NCBI GenBank assembly: GCA_017999985.1
Contig: JAGNKU010000005.1
Coordinates: forward strand, 1 to 64,000
Direction: 5' to 3'
Source: Phycisphaerae bacterium
GTDB lineage: Bacteria; Planctomycetota; Phycisphaerae; UBA1845; Fen-1342
Length of the DNA: 64,000 nt
Shown: one piece after another, positions 8,202 through 17,890 of the stretch
How positions within the stretch are numbered: position 1 is the stretch's first letter
How the letters are laid out: every line of letters begins with the position of its first letter
The notes under the pieces: generated by a model
The model's input: the letters and a program-made list of their open reading frames with translations, nothing else
Told to the model about the DNA's origin: nothing
The model's database searches: none
Translations under genes and position numbers: made by a program

Positions 8202-11200
8202 TCACGGCGCCAGCGTCAACACCACGCGACCAGTGAGCGCCGTCAGCTTCACGTCGTGGTCGCCGAGCAGCTCCGCCGGCTGGCCGTCAAGCGTCGCCGC
8301 ACGGATCGGACGCGCCAGCGGGTTATGGAGCACCAGACCGCCGGGCGGTACGGTGCCCGTGCCTTTTAGCTCGCACACCAGCTCATCACCCGCGAGTTTC
8401 AGCGTGTACGCCAGCGCGCCATGCTCCGTCGGAAAATCGGCGATCGCCACGCCGTCGGGTGATGTCAGCCACTCCGGCCGCACGCCGGCCGCGAGCACCA
8501 GGGCGACATCGGACTCGCGCTCGTACACAAACAGGCTGCGCACAGCACTGATATAGTCCGAGCCGACCCACGTGTGCGGCATGTCGCCGATGAACTTCGG
8601 CGTCGCCGGATTGCTCCAGACAACCTCGGCCCAGTGGTTCCAGCCCTGTGGCCGCTGGTCGCCGAAGAAAAAGTCCAGCAGCGCGTGGACGCGGTCCGGC
8701 TGCCCCAGGCGGACCAGCGTACCGACGATGCGAATCTCGTACGGCGTGTAGTTGTCCCAGTTCATCGGCCGCGTATCGCGCCGCTGGCAGAAGAAATCGT
8801 AGTACCGGTCAAATGTGTTGGTCAGCGCGGGTTGCGGCAGTGCCTCGAGTTCGCCACACGGGAAGATGGCGATCGCGGTGGACGTGGCGTCGAAATCGCC
8901 AAGTTCCACACAGCCGGGGATGTAATCGACGTGCTTCAGCTCCATCGCCAGGCGCAGTGAGTCGTACAGGCACTTGCGATAGTCATCGCGCAGTGCGCGG
9001 AAGCGCTCCTCCAGCTCCGGCCGCTCGAGAATCTGAGCGATCGTCGTCGCGTCCTTGAGCCCGCGCAGCGTGAAGAAGCTATCCCAGTACGAGTGCATCG
9101 GCTTCGCGGAATAGCCCTCGTGGCTGATGGACTCCGGCACCAAGCCGTAGCACGCGCGCTTTTCCGGCGGCCCGTCGCGGTATTCCGGCGTCATGCGTTC
9201 CTGGCGCAAGGCCTCGATGTAGTCCACGCCGGCGATGACCCGCGGCAAATGGCGCTCCAGCAGCGCGCGGTCATGCGTAAAGAGGTAGTATTTCCGAAGC
9301 AGGTAGATGAACTCGCCGGTGCTGTCGTGCTCCGGCACGGGGTCGGGGCCGCGCCGGTCGACGACGCAGGGCACCTTGCCACTGGGGAACTGGTAGCCCG
9401 CGTACCAGTCGGCGAAGGCCCGTGCACGCTCGCGATGACCGGTGTAGAGCAGCGCCGTAGACGTGAGCGCCCCGTCGCGAATCCAGCTTCGCTCGTAGCT
9501 CCGCGAACCGGGCTGAATCGACGGCCCGTCCGCGTTGATCAGGATGTACGCCTGCGTGGTCCGGAACGTGTTGACCAGTCGTGCCGCGCTCGCGGGCAGC
9601 GTCAGCTTGGCGCGATTCAGCTCGGCCGACCAGAGAGCGCGTACGTCCTTCTCGATCTCAGCGTAGCGCGCCTCCGCATTCGCCGGCACATCGGCGATCT
9701 TGCCGTGGAATGGCACCGCCACGACGTAGGTCGCCTGCGCCTGCTGCCCCAGCGCGAAATCGTAGCGCAGCGCGCCCGAGGCCCAGCCGGTCGGGTCCTG
9801 CACCGCGCTCGCCCCGGGCAATCGCTCCGCCGCCAGGTATTCGGTGATATCGCCCTGCGCGAACGTCATGGCCCCGAACGCCGCCGGCTTCGTCCACGGC
9901 ACAACCACCTTGTCGTCGTTGACAGCGAGGCGCTGGCCATCCCACGCGAGCGACTCCACGCGACACGCACCGCCCGTGATGTTCAGTTCCTGCCACGGCG
10001 GCAACACCTGGAACGGTCGCACGGCCAGAAACAGCGTGCCGCGCACGGGCTGCGCGCCGCGATTCATAAGTTGATAGCGTGCGTAGAGCGTTGACGCCCC
10101 CGCATCGCCCGCCGCCAGCGCCGTCGTCACGAGTTCCAGATCGCCGTGTAGCCACGTCACCGACGGAATCGGCAGGTAGTCGTCGGCCAGCGACGGCGTG
10201 CTCTCCACGTCGGCCCAGGTGACCAAGCGCCCGTCAATGTACAGGAACGGCTCAATGCGGAAGCGGAGCTTATCGACCTCCAGCGCACCGAATATGTCGA
10301 TCAGCGCTTCTTTCTCATCGTTGGCGACGCCGACCACCGTCCAGGGCGTCTGCTCGCCCAGGAAATAACGCGGCAAGCGCCCGCGCGACTGCTCACGCGC
10401 GATCGTGCTGAACATGTTGTTTGGCGTTTCCGCAAAGTCGACGCTGAGCAATCGCACATGCTGCACGCGCACGCCCTGTCCGCGGCTGGTCTCACGCACC
10501 GTGACCCGGAGTTGACGCGCCTCGGCATCGCGCAGCGGAATATACTCGCGCCCGCCGTCGGCGCCGGCAATCGTCGCAACGCTCTCCCAGGCTTGCCCAT
10601 CGAGCGACAGCTCGATTTCGTACGCCGTGGCAAAGTCGTCGTTGCCCCAGTCGAGCGCCAGGCCGCCGAACTCGCGCGCTTGCTGAAAATCCAGCCGTAG
10701 AAACGGTTGCCGGTCGTCCGGCGCGCTGACCCACTCAATGAGCCCAACCTCCGCGAGCTGTGTCGGCCCGGATTCGCCATGCGCCGTGCCAGATGAGAAA
10801 TGCGCTACCGGCAATTGCGTGACCGGCTGTGGCTCGGGCAGGCGCTCAAACATCAGGTTGTCGATGAGAATGTGGCCCTGACCGCCGGTCGCGGCGGCGA
10901 CCGCGATTTCGATCGCCCCGATCTGCTCCAGCGGCGTGCCGCCCGACGGCCCCCACGCGAAGCGGAACTGCCGCGCCTTGAACCTCAGCGTCCGCCAATC
11001 CGTCGGAAACTCGAAGCTGCGCTGCGGCACCCACCAGACGTTGTCCCCGCTCGGATCGACGAGCTTGAATTCCAGCGTATTCGGCGACGCGGAACCACGC
11101 AGCGCAACGCTGAAGCGGTAGTTCTTTGGCAGCGTTAACTGCACGTCCCGGCGAACGACGCAGAAACCGGAGCCGCTCTGGAAATCGAAGTCCAGCCGCA

Positions 11201-11375
11201 GCGCCCCGCCATCGAGCCCGTCCGCCCGACTGATCTTCGCGACAACACCATCGGAGGCGACGACCTTCCAGGCGTCGAGCGTATCGCAAGCGTCGAGCAC
11301 CGGTTGCTGCGCGACAGCCTTCGCAGCCACGCCGAGAGCAACGCACGCGAGTACGAACTTCAGGATGAAGCGCAT
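8202..11375 (-). CDS. Secreted (alpha/alpha)6 glycosidase-like protein with N-terminal sugar-binding domains
   Basis: 1057 residues; GGGAG sits eight bases before the ATG; signal peptide ends AKAVAQ. Residues about 25-190 form a CBM-like jelly roll (DACDTLDAWKVVASDG to HILIDNLMFERLP). Residues about 215-325 resemble an F5/8 discoidin domain (LRLDFQQAREFGGLALDW, TAYEIELSLDGQAWESVATI). Residues about 620-1000 carry the six-hairpin toroid features: RSYERSWIRDGALTST, EHDSTGEFIYLLRKYY, MHSYWDSFFTLRGL, RPMNWDNYTPYEIR and WNHWAEVVW. The WIRDGA and conserved Glu/Asp motifs resemble GH15/GH37/GH63-type enzymes, but I cannot place it in one numbered family. It is last in the minus-strand run after a sodium symporter and a small membrane protein, so it may release the sugar that the symporter imports. 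Confidence 0.72.
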   Translation of the reverse strand: MRFILKFVLACVALGVAAKAVAQQPVLDACDTLDAWKVVASDGVVAKISRADGLDGGALRLDFDFQSGSGFCVVRRDVQLTLPKNYRFSVALRGSASPNTLEFKLVDPSGDNVWWVPQRSFEFPTDWRTLRFKARQFRFAWGPSGGTPLEQIGAIEIAVAAATGGQGHILIDNLMFERLPEPQPVTQLPVAHFSSGTAHGESGPTQLAEVGLIEWVSAPDDRQPFLRLDFQQAREFGGLALDWGNDDFATAYEIELSLDGQAWESVATIAGADGGREYIPLRDAEARQLRVTVRETSRGQGVRVQHVRLLSVDFAETPNNMFSTIAREQSRGRLPRYFLGEQTPWTVVGVANDEKEALIDIFGALEVDKLRFRIEPFLYIDGRLVTWADVESTPSLADDYLPIPSVTWLHGDLELVTTALAAGDAGASTLYARYQLMNRGAQPVRGTLFLAVRPFQVLPPWQELNITGGACRVESLAWDGQRLAVNDDKVVVPWTKPAAFGAMTFAQGDITEYLAAERLPGASAVQDPTGWASGALRYDFALGQQAQATYVVAVPFHGKIADVPANAEARYAEIEKDVRALWSAELNRAKLTLPASAARLVNTFRTTQAYILINADGPSIQPGSRSYERSWIRDGALTSTALLYTGHRERARAFADWYAGYQFPSGKVPCVVDRRGPDPVPEHDSTGEFIYLLRKYYLFTHDRALLERHLPRVIAGVDYIEALRQERMTPEYRDGPPEKRACYGLVPESISHEGYSAKPMHSYWDSFFTLRGLKDATTIAQILERPELEERFRALRDDYRKCLYDSLRLAMELKHVDYIPGCVELGDFDATSTAIAIFPCGELEALPQPALTNTFDRYYDFFCQRRDTRPMNWDNYTPYEIRIVGTLVRLGQPDRVHALLDFFFGDQRPQGWNHWAEVVWSNPATPKFIGDMPHTWVGSDYISAVRSLFVYERESDVALVLAAGVRPEWLTSPDGVAIADFPTEHGALAYTLKLAGDELVCELKGTGTVPPGGLVLHNPLARPIRAATLDGQPAELLGDHDVKLTALTGRVVLTLAP

Positions 11376-11451
11376 GGTTTAGACTCCCAATTCGCACACG
11401 CGGCCCGCCGCCGCGCGCGACGTGTGACGATCGACCCACCCCCGCGACGGC

Positions 11452-11622
11452 CTATTGATGTTCCTCGCGCTTCAGCGCGGCCAGCCGCGCCAGCATCTGC
11501 CTGATGTCCACGGCGCCGCGAATGGCGACATACACGGTCACCGTCGAATACCACACCAGGCAGGCCAGCAGCAGCAACCCCCAGAACCACTGTATCGCAA
11601 CGTGCGTGACCGCGAGAAACAT
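11452..11622 (-). CDS. 56-residue membrane protein next to the sodium symporter
   Basis: ATG at 11622, stop TAG at 11454-11452. Sequence begins MFLAVTHVAIQWFWGLLLLA and is followed by CLVWYSTVTVYVAIRGAVDI; the tail RQMLARLAALKREEHQ is an amphipathic charged helix. One, perhaps two, membrane segments. GGAG lies about ten bases before the ATG, which itself is 15 bases after the symporter stop, so the two are co-transcribed and probably co-translated. Small membrane proteins of this size next to SSS-family transporters are known as putative symporter accessory proteins. The frame was read directly from the sequence and fits a real gene by its ribosome-binding site, spacing and hydrophobic pattern. 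Confidence 0.72.
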   Translation of the reverse strand: MFLAVTHVAIQWFWGLLLLACLVWYSTVTVYVAIRGAVDIRQMLARLAALKREEHQ

Positions 11623-11637
11623 AGGTTTCGCTCCGGG

Positions 11638-13218
11638 CTATGCGTGCGCCGACCGAGCTCCGCCGGGCCGAACGAAGACATTCTTGAGCAGCGAGCCGAT
11701 CACCATGGCGGCCGCCGTGGCACCGTAGGTGCCGATGTTCAACCAGTGCGGCCCGATGTGCGCGGCGGTCCAGCCGATCATCTTGGTGGTGTTATTCTCG
11801 ACCACGGGCACCTGCACGAGCTTGTCCAGTGCCAGGCCGATCACCGGCAGCGCCGCACCGACGATGATTGCAGCGATCGCACCCCAGCTATTCGCGCGGC
11901 GCCAGTAGCAGCACGCCAGCAGCAGGATGGACATCGCCGCCAGGTAGATCGTGCCCGTGAGCTGGAGGTACGCCCACAGATCGCCCTCCAGCTTGTACCA
12001 CAACCCCCAGATGAGCAGGAAGATGCCAATGCACGCGACGATGCAGCGGTTCCACAAGATGCCGGCCCGCTCTGTAATCCCGCGCCGCCGGAATGGGCCG
12101 AGGATGTCGTTGTAGATCACGCTGCCCCACGTGAGCATATAGGACGAGTCCGTGGACATGTCCGCCGCCAGCATCGCCGCCACGAGAATGCCCATCAGCC
12201 CGCTGGGCAGAATCAAGGCCAGGTAATAGGGCATCGCGAAAATCGTCCCATCCTTTTCGCCCATCGTCCCGGCGATCTCGGCAAGCTTCTCCGGCGACAC
12301 CGCGACGGCCGCCAGCGCGCCCATGGCCCAGAGGCCCGGCAGCATCCAGCGGGCGATGAAAAAGAACGACGTGCGCGTGTAGATCCTGCGGCCCGTGCGC
12401 GTGTCCTTCGCCGCCAGCACGCGGGTGATCACGGGCTGCCAAGTAAGGACGGCGGCCAGGCTCGTGAATGAGTTCGACAGCACAAACTGCCATTTCAGGT
12501 CCGGATTTACGAACGGGTTGAAGCCACCGTCGCCATGGTGCACGGCGACCGCGGTCACGATGTCGGCCCAGCCCGTCTTGATCAGCACCAGGATGGTCAC
12601 CGCGACCAGGCCAACACTCATCACCACGAACTGCAGAAAGTCCGTCACCAGCACCGACAGCATGCCGCCCAGCACGGTGTACACCGCCACCGCGATGAGC
12701 AGGAACGTCATCGTGATTTCGAGGTAGTGCAGGTTCAGCCCGCAGCACACGACCAGGAATTGCCCGCCCATCCGCAGGAACACACCCATGTTCAGCAACC
12801 CGCCCAGGACGATCACCATGCCCGACAGCCACCGGACGAACTTGCCGTAGCGCTGCTCATACAGCTCCGGGATCGTCATCACCCCCGAATCGCGCAGCGG
12901 CTTGATCCCCAGCCCCGTGTAGCCCACGAGGAACATCGCCACCACGTTCGTCAGCCCCGGAATCGCCCCTGAAAAGCCGTACTTGTACGCGTTCTGCGCC
13001 GTGTACATGCACGTGACGATGCCGAACTCGGTCGCCGCCAGCGAGGCAATGCCGAGATACACATTCATCTCGCGGCCGGCGACCAGGAAATGCTCGACCT
13101 TGCCAACGTACTTGCGGACCATGATGCCCGCGATCATCGTCGCCAGCAGGTAGAAGCCGACGATGCTACCGTCGATCGGCCAAGAGAAATTGGTCTGCTC
13201 CGCGAGTAGGCTGAGCAT
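11638..13218 (-). CDS. Sodium:solute symporter (SSS family)
   Basis: 526 residues with about 13-14 hydrophobic segments spread over the whole length. The N-terminus (IDGSIVGFYLLATMIAGIMV, then VEHFLVAGREM) and the segment SLAATEFGIVTCMYTAQNAY are typical of the SSS/SGLT fold, as is the conserved AMLAADMSTDSSYMLTWGSV motif around helix 8 that contributes the Na2 site. Its GGAG site is seven bases before the ATG. The substrate cannot be read; the neighbours (GH20, NahK and a glycosidase) suggest a sugar or amino sugar. First gene of a minus-strand unit followed by the 56-residue membrane protein and the 8202 glycosidase-like gene. Confidence 0.9.
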   Translation of the reverse strand: MLSLLAEQTNFSWPIDGSIVGFYLLATMIAGIMVRKYVGKVEHFLVAGREMNVYLGIASLAATEFGIVTCMYTAQNAYKYGFSGAIPGLTNVVAMFLVGYTGLGIKPLRDSGVMTIPELYEQRYGKFVRWLSGMVIVLGGLLNMGVFLRMGGQFLVVCCGLNLHYLEITMTFLLIAVAVYTVLGGMLSVLVTDFLQFVVMSVGLVAVTILVLIKTGWADIVTAVAVHHGDGGFNPFVNPDLKWQFVLSNSFTSLAAVLTWQPVITRVLAAKDTRTGRRIYTRTSFFFIARWMLPGLWAMGALAAVAVSPEKLAEIAGTMGEKDGTIFAMPYYLALILPSGLMGILVAAMLAADMSTDSSYMLTWGSVIYNDILGPFRRRGITERAGILWNRCIVACIGIFLLIWGLWYKLEGDLWAYLQLTGTIYLAAMSILLLACCYWRRANSWGAIAAIIVGAALPVIGLALDKLVQVPVVENNTTKMIGWTAAHIGPHWLNIGTYGATAAAMVIGSLLKNVFVRPGGARSAHA

Positions 13219-13381
13219 GCACGATCTCCAGATCGGGATCGTGCGACATCATATCGCCCGCCGACCCCGCGACAACCCGCCCCGCGGCCCCGGTTTCGCG
13301 TGCCAACCGCCGCCCGCCGTGGTACCATGCCTGCCGCACGGTGGGGCTGTGGCGTATGTCTCCAATGCGGCGAGGATTTCC

Positions 13382-15670
13382 ATGGCCGGCCGAGGTGTGA
13401 TCATCGCGATGTGTGCTCTACTCAACTCCGCTCAGCAACTGGGGGCCAACTTGTCAACCACCGGACCGGCCATCGTGCCACAACCCGCCGAGCTCCAGCT
13501 CCAGTCCGGCACCTGCGCGCTCGCCAGCGCGACGGTGATCCGCGTCGACTTCGAAACCGCCGGCGTACGGGTGGTCGGCGAGTTCCTGGCCGATCAACTC
13601 CGCGCCGCCACCGGCCAGACCCTGCCCGTGCAGGAGACCGACGAGCCGGTCGCCCGCGACGGCGTCATCCTGCTGACGCTCGCCGGCGCACCGGAAATGC
13701 TCGGCGACGAGGGTTACGAGCTGTCCATCACGCCGCAGTCGGTCATGTTGCGGGCCCGTACGGCGCGCGGCCTGATCTATGGCGTCCAGACGCTCCGACA
13801 GCTTCTGACGCTCGACGCGCAGGCCGCCGCCGCGTGGCCGTGCCTGAAGATCGTCGACCGCCCGCGTTACGCGTGGCGCGGGATGTTGCTCGATTGCGGC
13901 CGGCACTTCATGAGCAAGGAATTCGTGAAGCGCTACATCGACCTGCTCTCGTACCACAAGCTGAACGTCCTGCATTGGCACCTGACCGAGGACCAGGGCT
14001 GGCGGATCGAGATCAAGAAGTACCCAAAACTGACAGAGGTCGGCGCCTGGCGCACCGTCACCCGCGACTCGGAGCAGGAACGCGACGACGCCGGCCGCTA
14101 CGGCGGGTTCTACACGCAGGACGACGTGCGTGAGATCGTCGCCTACGCCGCCAGCCGCGGCATCACCGTCGTGCCGGAGATCGAAATGCCCGGCCATTCG
14201 CTGGCCGCCTTGGCCGCGTATCCCGAGCTGTCCTGCACCGGCGGGCCGTTCCAGGTGCGGACCGAATGGGGCATCACTGAGGACGTGTACTGCGCCGGCA
14301 ACGACCAGACCTTCGCGTTCCTGGAGGATGTGCTCACCGAAGTGCTCCCGTTGTTCCCGTCCGAGTTCATCCACATCGGTGGCGACGAGTGCCCCAAGGC
14401 CCGCTGGCAGGCGTGCCCGAAATGCCAGGCGCGCATCCAGGCCGAGGGGCTGAAAGACGAGCGCGAACTGCAAAGCTACTTCATCCGCCGGATCGAGCGC
14501 TTCTTGAACAGCCACAACCGGCGACTGATCGGCTGGGATGAGATTCTCGAGGGCGGGCTCGCGCCGAACGCGACCGTGCAGGCCTGGCGCAGCCTGGACC
14601 ACGCCGTCACGGCTGCCCGGGCGGGCCACGACGTGATCTGCTCACCCACCAGCCACTGCTACATCGACTACCCGCAGTACGCCGATCCGGCCCGGCCGGA
14701 ATGGATGGGTTTCATCACGCTGGAAAAGTCGTACGCGTTTGAGCCCACGCCAGCCGGACTGACGCCTGAGCAAGCGCGGCACGTGCTCGGACTGGAGGGC
14801 ACGATGTGGACCGAGCGGACCCCGATGTCGCGGGTCGATCACCAGGTCTTTCCGCGGATGTGCGCCCTGGCGGAGGCCGCCTGGTCGCCAGCCGAGACGC
14901 GCAACGCGGCCGACTTCGCCCGCCGGATGGACATGCATTATGCACGGCTGGAAGCCCTCGGCGTCACCTACTGCGTCCCCCCGCCGCGCCTCACACATCC
15001 CCAGGCGACTTTCACCGAGTCCGTCACGGTCGAGTTCGCACCGCCCTTCCGCGGCGGCGAAATCCGCTACACGACGGACGGCAGCGAACCGGACGCCAAG
15101 TCGCCGCAGTACCAGCAGCCGCTGAAATTCACCGAGACGACCATGATCCGGGCCCGCACGATTCTGCCCAGCGGCAACGCCAGCGACGCGGTCGAGATTC
15201 GCTTCGCGAAGCTGGCCGCGCATGCCCCCGTCGTGCTCCCCAAGGTGGTGCCCGGCCTGAGCTATGAATACTACGAGGGCCGCTGGAACCGTCTGCCGCA
15301 GTTCGCCAAGTTCACGCCGGCAGCGATCGGTCAGGCGACGGGCTTCGATCTGGCCGTGCGGCTGCGCGACGCGCAATTCGCGCTGCGTTTCACCGGCTTT
15401 ATCGAGGTCCCCACCGACGGCACGTACACGTTCTATCTCAAGTCGGATGACGGCAGTCGGCTGCTGATCGGCACGGACGCGGTGGTGGACAACGACGGGC
15501 TGCACGCCGCGGAAGAACGGCGCGGCGAAGTGCTGCTCCAGGCCGGCCGGCACCCCCTCACGATCGAGTATTTCCAGGCCGGCGGCGCCCTGGCCCTCGA
15601 AATCAGCTACGAAGGCCCCGGCCTGCCGCGCCAGGCATTGCCGAACACTGTGTTGTTCCGCGTCCCATAG
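13382..15670 (+). CDS. Secreted GH20 beta-N-acetylhexosaminidase with PA14 domain
   Basis: 762 residues from the ATG at 13382 (GAGGA upstream); in-frame codons before it overlap the divergent symporter gene and lack a ribosome-binding site. Signal peptide at 1-23. Residues about 32-130 are the GH20b N-terminal domain. The catalytic barrel has HWHLTEDQGWRIEIKKYPKL and the signature HIGGDECPKARW with the Asp335-Glu336 pair used in substrate-assisted catalysis. GLEGTMWTERTP closes the barrel. Residues about 535-600 are a chitobiase C-terminal-like beta domain (GEIRYTTDGSEPDAKSPQY), and 625-762 form a PA14 domain (YEYYEGRW, YTFYLKSDDGSRLLI). It should remove terminal GlcNAc or GalNAc from glycans outside the cytoplasm. 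Confidence 0.93.
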   Translation: MAGRGVIIAMCALLNSAQQLGANLSTTGPAIVPQPAELQLQSGTCALASATVIRVDFETAGVRVVGEFLADQLRAATGQTLPVQETDEPVARDGVILLTLAGAPEMLGDEGYELSITPQSVMLRARTARGLIYGVQTLRQLLTLDAQAAAAWPCLKIVDRPRYAWRGMLLDCGRHFMSKEFVKRYIDLLSYHKLNVLHWHLTEDQGWRIEIKKYPKLTEVGAWRTVTRDSEQERDDAGRYGGFYTQDDVREIVAYAASRGITVVPEIEMPGHSLAALAAYPELSCTGGPFQVRTEWGITEDVYCAGNDQTFAFLEDVLTEVLPLFPSEFIHIGGDECPKARWQACPKCQARIQAEGLKDERELQSYFIRRIERFLNSHNRRLIGWDEILEGGLAPNATVQAWRSLDHAVTAARAGHDVICSPTSHCYIDYPQYADPARPEWMGFITLEKSYAFEPTPAGLTPEQARHVLGLEGTMWTERTPMSRVDHQVFPRMCALAEAAWSPAETRNAADFARRMDMHYARLEALGVTYCVPPPRLTHPQATFTESVTVEFAPPFRGGEIRYTTDGSEPDAKSPQYQQPLKFTETTMIRARTILPSGNASDAVEIRFAKLAAHAPVVLPKVVPGLSYEYYEGRWNRLPQFAKFTPAAIGQATGFDLAVRLRDAQFALRFTGFIEVPTDGTYTFYLKSDDGSRLLIGTDAVVDNDGLHAAEERRGEVLLQAGRHPLTIEYFQAGGALALEISYEGPGLPRQALPNTVLFRVP

Positions 15671-15675
15671 CGTCA

Positions 15676-15706
15676 CTCCCCTCCCTCCCAAAGGGGGGCA
15701 GGGGAG
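15676..15706. terminator. Hairpin between convergent GH20 and nahK genes
   Basis: CTCCCCT (15676-15682) pairs with AGGGGAG (15700-15706); inside, CC, T and CCC pair with GGG, G and GG around an AAA loop, with a single C/C mismatch. No good T-tract follows, so it may act as a transcript end or an RNA 3' block rather than a classic terminator. Confidence 0.35.
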
Positions 15707-15747
15707 GGTTAAGCGTCCAGAACTCACACCCTCATCCTGCCTTCCCG

Positions 15748-16875
15748 CTAAGAGGGCGAGGCCTTGGCGCAGTCCGCGACGATCCGGCTCAGCGCGTGCT
15801 CCTGCCGCTGCAACGACTGGAGCAGCTTGAATTGCGCGCGGCAGCGTTCCAGATTGTGCTCTGGGTGTCGCGTCTTGTAGTACGTGTCACCCGCCACGTA
15901 ATCGGTCAGAAACCGCACGCCCTGCTCCAGCGTGATCAGCTCGCCCGCTGTCACCAGGTGTGCCCGTTCGGCCGCCGTCAGAAACGCTCCGGCAGCCGAT
16001 ACGTAACCGCGCGCCAGCGCCGCAAACAGGCTCGGTTGCACCTCGACCCGCGCCAGGTCCGTCTCATCCTCCGGCGCGGGACAGGTCATCGACCGCACCA
16101 TGTCGCCGAAATCGTACAGCGACAGCCCCGGCATGACCGTGTCCAGGTCGACGATACACAGAGCTTCGCCGCTATCCTCATCGAGCAGCACGTTCGTGAT
16201 CTTCGCGTCGTTGTGCACCACACGCTCAGGAATCGCGCCGCGCCGCTGCAGATCGAGCAGCACATCCGCCAGCGGCCGGTGCTGCCGCGCGAACTCGATC
16301 TCCGCCGTCGCACGCCGCACACGCTGGCAGACATCCGCGGCACACGCCCGGTCAAATGCCTCGAAGCGCGCCGGTGTATTGTGAAAATCCGCGATCGTCT
16401 CGTGCAGCCGCGGCGGCGGCAGGTCCGCAAGCAGCCGCTGAAACTCGCCGAACGCGCGCCCCGCCTGCTCAGCTTGCGCCGGCGTCTCCACCAGCGCATG
16501 CACGCGCGTGCGCTCGATGAACCGATACGCGCGCCAACACGCTCCGTCCGCCGCTCGGTGGAACGCCGCTCCGGCCTTCGTCGCCGTCAGCGTCAAAGTC
16601 CGCCGCGTCAGATCGGCGATGCCGGCCACCGCCAGCCGCCGCGCGACATGCTCCGTCACCCGCTGGATGTTCTCCATCACGCGGGCCGGCGCGCGAAAGA
16701 CCCGCGCGTTGATCCGCTGCAGCAGGTAGCCGGTCGTGCCCTCAGGCGCGCGGCAGGTCAGCCGAAACGAGTCGTTGATGTGCCCCCCGCCGAACGGCTC
16801 ACACGCCACAACCTCGCCCGCGAAGTCGAACGCGGCGCTCACCGCTTCGAGCTCGGGCGGCACAGTCAATCCCAT
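15748..16875 (-). CDS. nahK: N-acetylhexosamine kinase (NahK-type phosphotransferase)
   Basis: 375 residues from the ATG at 16875, which lies inside the last codons of the upstream nucleotidyltransferase gene (10-base overlap). The protein is an APH-fold kinase: FGGGHINDSFRL is the glycine-rich loop, TTGYLLQRINARVF follows it, VVHNDAKITNVLLDED is the catalytic loop with HND in place of HGD, and CIVDLDTVMPGLSLYDFGDMVR is the metal-binding DxD segment. This combination (HINDS, LQRIN, HNDAKINN-like, DLDTVMPG) is characteristic of NahK, which makes HexNAc-1-phosphate from GlcNAc or GalNAc and ATP. The partner genes support the role: a nucleotidyltransferase, GH20 and GH109. Confidence 0.87.
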   Translation of the reverse strand: MGLTVPPELEAVSAAFDFAGEVVACEPFGGGHINDSFRLTCRAPEGTTGYLLQRINARVFRAPARVMENIQRVTEHVARRLAVAGIADLTRRTLTLTATKAGAAFHRAADGACWRAYRFIERTRVHALVETPAQAEQAGRAFGEFQRLLADLPPPRLHETIADFHNTPARFEAFDRACAADVCQRVRRATAEIEFARQHRPLADVLLDLQRRGAIPERVVHNDAKITNVLLDEDSGEALCIVDLDTVMPGLSLYDFGDMVRSMTCPAPEDETDLARVEVQPSLFAALARGYVSAAGAFLTAAERAHLVTAGELITLEQGVRFLTDYVAGDTYYKTRHPEHNLERCRAQFKLLQSLQRQEHALSRIVADCAKASPS

Positions 16876-17759
16876 AGCTGCGCCGGGTAATCGCCGCGCG
16901 CGACGAATGCGCGAATCGCCCGCTCCACGCGCGGCTTGTCCTGCGGGTTGGTCACGCCGCACCACACGCTGCCCGCCGGCAGGACGCGCACCCGCGCGCG
17001 GCCCGCCTGCAGCGCCTGCTGCACCGCGCTCGGCAAGTGCAGCTCCGTGTCCGCCCGCCCGCCGGTCTGCTCCAGGTACCGCTGAAACGCCGTCTGCAGC
17101 TCCCCGAAGATACCCGGCGTAAATGCCCACAAGTTCATCGAGACGATCGTGTCTCCGGGCAGCGTCCGCCAACCGCCATGCTCGTCCGGGCAGCGCGCAT
17201 CAGCTCCGCACCGCTCGATCTTCAGTGTCTCGACGATGCTCTCCAGCCAGCCGTCGCGCGTACACTGGCAGATGCCGCGCGACACCGTCCCTTCCTCCGG
17301 CAGTGTATCGCGCAGCCGATAGCCAACCAGCGCGTGGTCCGACCCGCCGCCGCGCAGGAAATCCGCCGTCGCCGCCAGCCCCTGCGCCCCGTAGAAATCA
17401 TCCGCGTTCACGACCGCGAACGGCTGCGTCACTTCCCGCGCCGCCAGCACCGCATGCCCGGTGCCCCATGGCTTCTTGCGGTCCGCCGGCACGCTGAACC
17501 CCAGCGGCAGGTCGTCATGCCGCTGGTACGCATACGCCACCGGCACGCGCCGCTCGTAGCGCCGCCCGACCGCCTCGCGAAACGCCCCGTCCATCTCCGG
17601 CCGAATCACGAACACCAGCCGGCCGAAGCCCGCCCGTAGCGCATCGTAGACCGAGTAGTCCATCAGCGTCGCGCCGCCCGGGCCGAATTTCTCGAGCTGC
17701 TTCATTCCGCCATAACGGCTGCCCATGCCGGCGGCGAGCACAACCAGCGTCAAGTCCAT
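16866..17759 (-). CDS. Sugar-1-phosphate nucleotidyltransferase
   Basis: 297 residues from the ATG at 17759, preferred to an in-frame GTG at 17783 because GAGGA lies seven bases upstream. The N-terminal LVVLAAGMGSRYGGMKQLEKFG is a nucleotidyltransferase signature (GxGxR...K) of the NTP_transferase fold. VVNADDFYG carries the metal-binding Asp, and KKPWGTGHAVLAA follows the usual 'GTAxA' theme. It overlaps nahK and precedes it in the operon, so the likely reaction is HexNAc-1-P + UTP to UDP-HexNAc. No left-handed beta-helix acetyltransferase domain is present, unlike GlmU. Confidence 0.83.
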   Translation of the reverse strand: MDLTLVVLAAGMGSRYGGMKQLEKFGPGGATLMDYSVYDALRAGFGRLVFVIRPEMDGAFREAVGRRYERRVPVAYAYQRHDDLPLGFSVPADRKKPWGTGHAVLAAREVTQPFAVVNADDFYGAQGLAATADFLRGGGSDHALVGYRLRDTLPEEGTVSRGICQCTRDGWLESIVETLKIERCGADARCPDEHGGWRTLPGDTIVSMNLWAFTPGIFGELQTAFQRYLEQTGGRADTELHLPSAVQQALQAGRARVRVLPAGSVWCGVTNPQDKPRVERAIRAFVARGDYPAQLWD

Positions 17760-17890
17760 CGCCTGTTCCTCGGCCGCCGCCACCCGGCACAGGGCGGTTT
17801 CTGTCGCGGCACAGGGCGTAACGGTACCATATTCCCCGCGCGTGCGTCACGGGCGCACATCGCCTGCCAGTCCTGTGGAGAAGCGTCGCC

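Noticed and set aside
11455..12471. Long open frame on the plus strand opposite the symporter
   Set aside because: It is rich in Arg, Gln, Pro and His, has no motif and lies antisense to the SSS gene, which has strong family signatures.
16876..17172. Upstream extension of nahK
   Set aside because: It lies out of frame inside the nucleotidyltransferase gene, which has its own signatures; the kinase fold starts at 16875.
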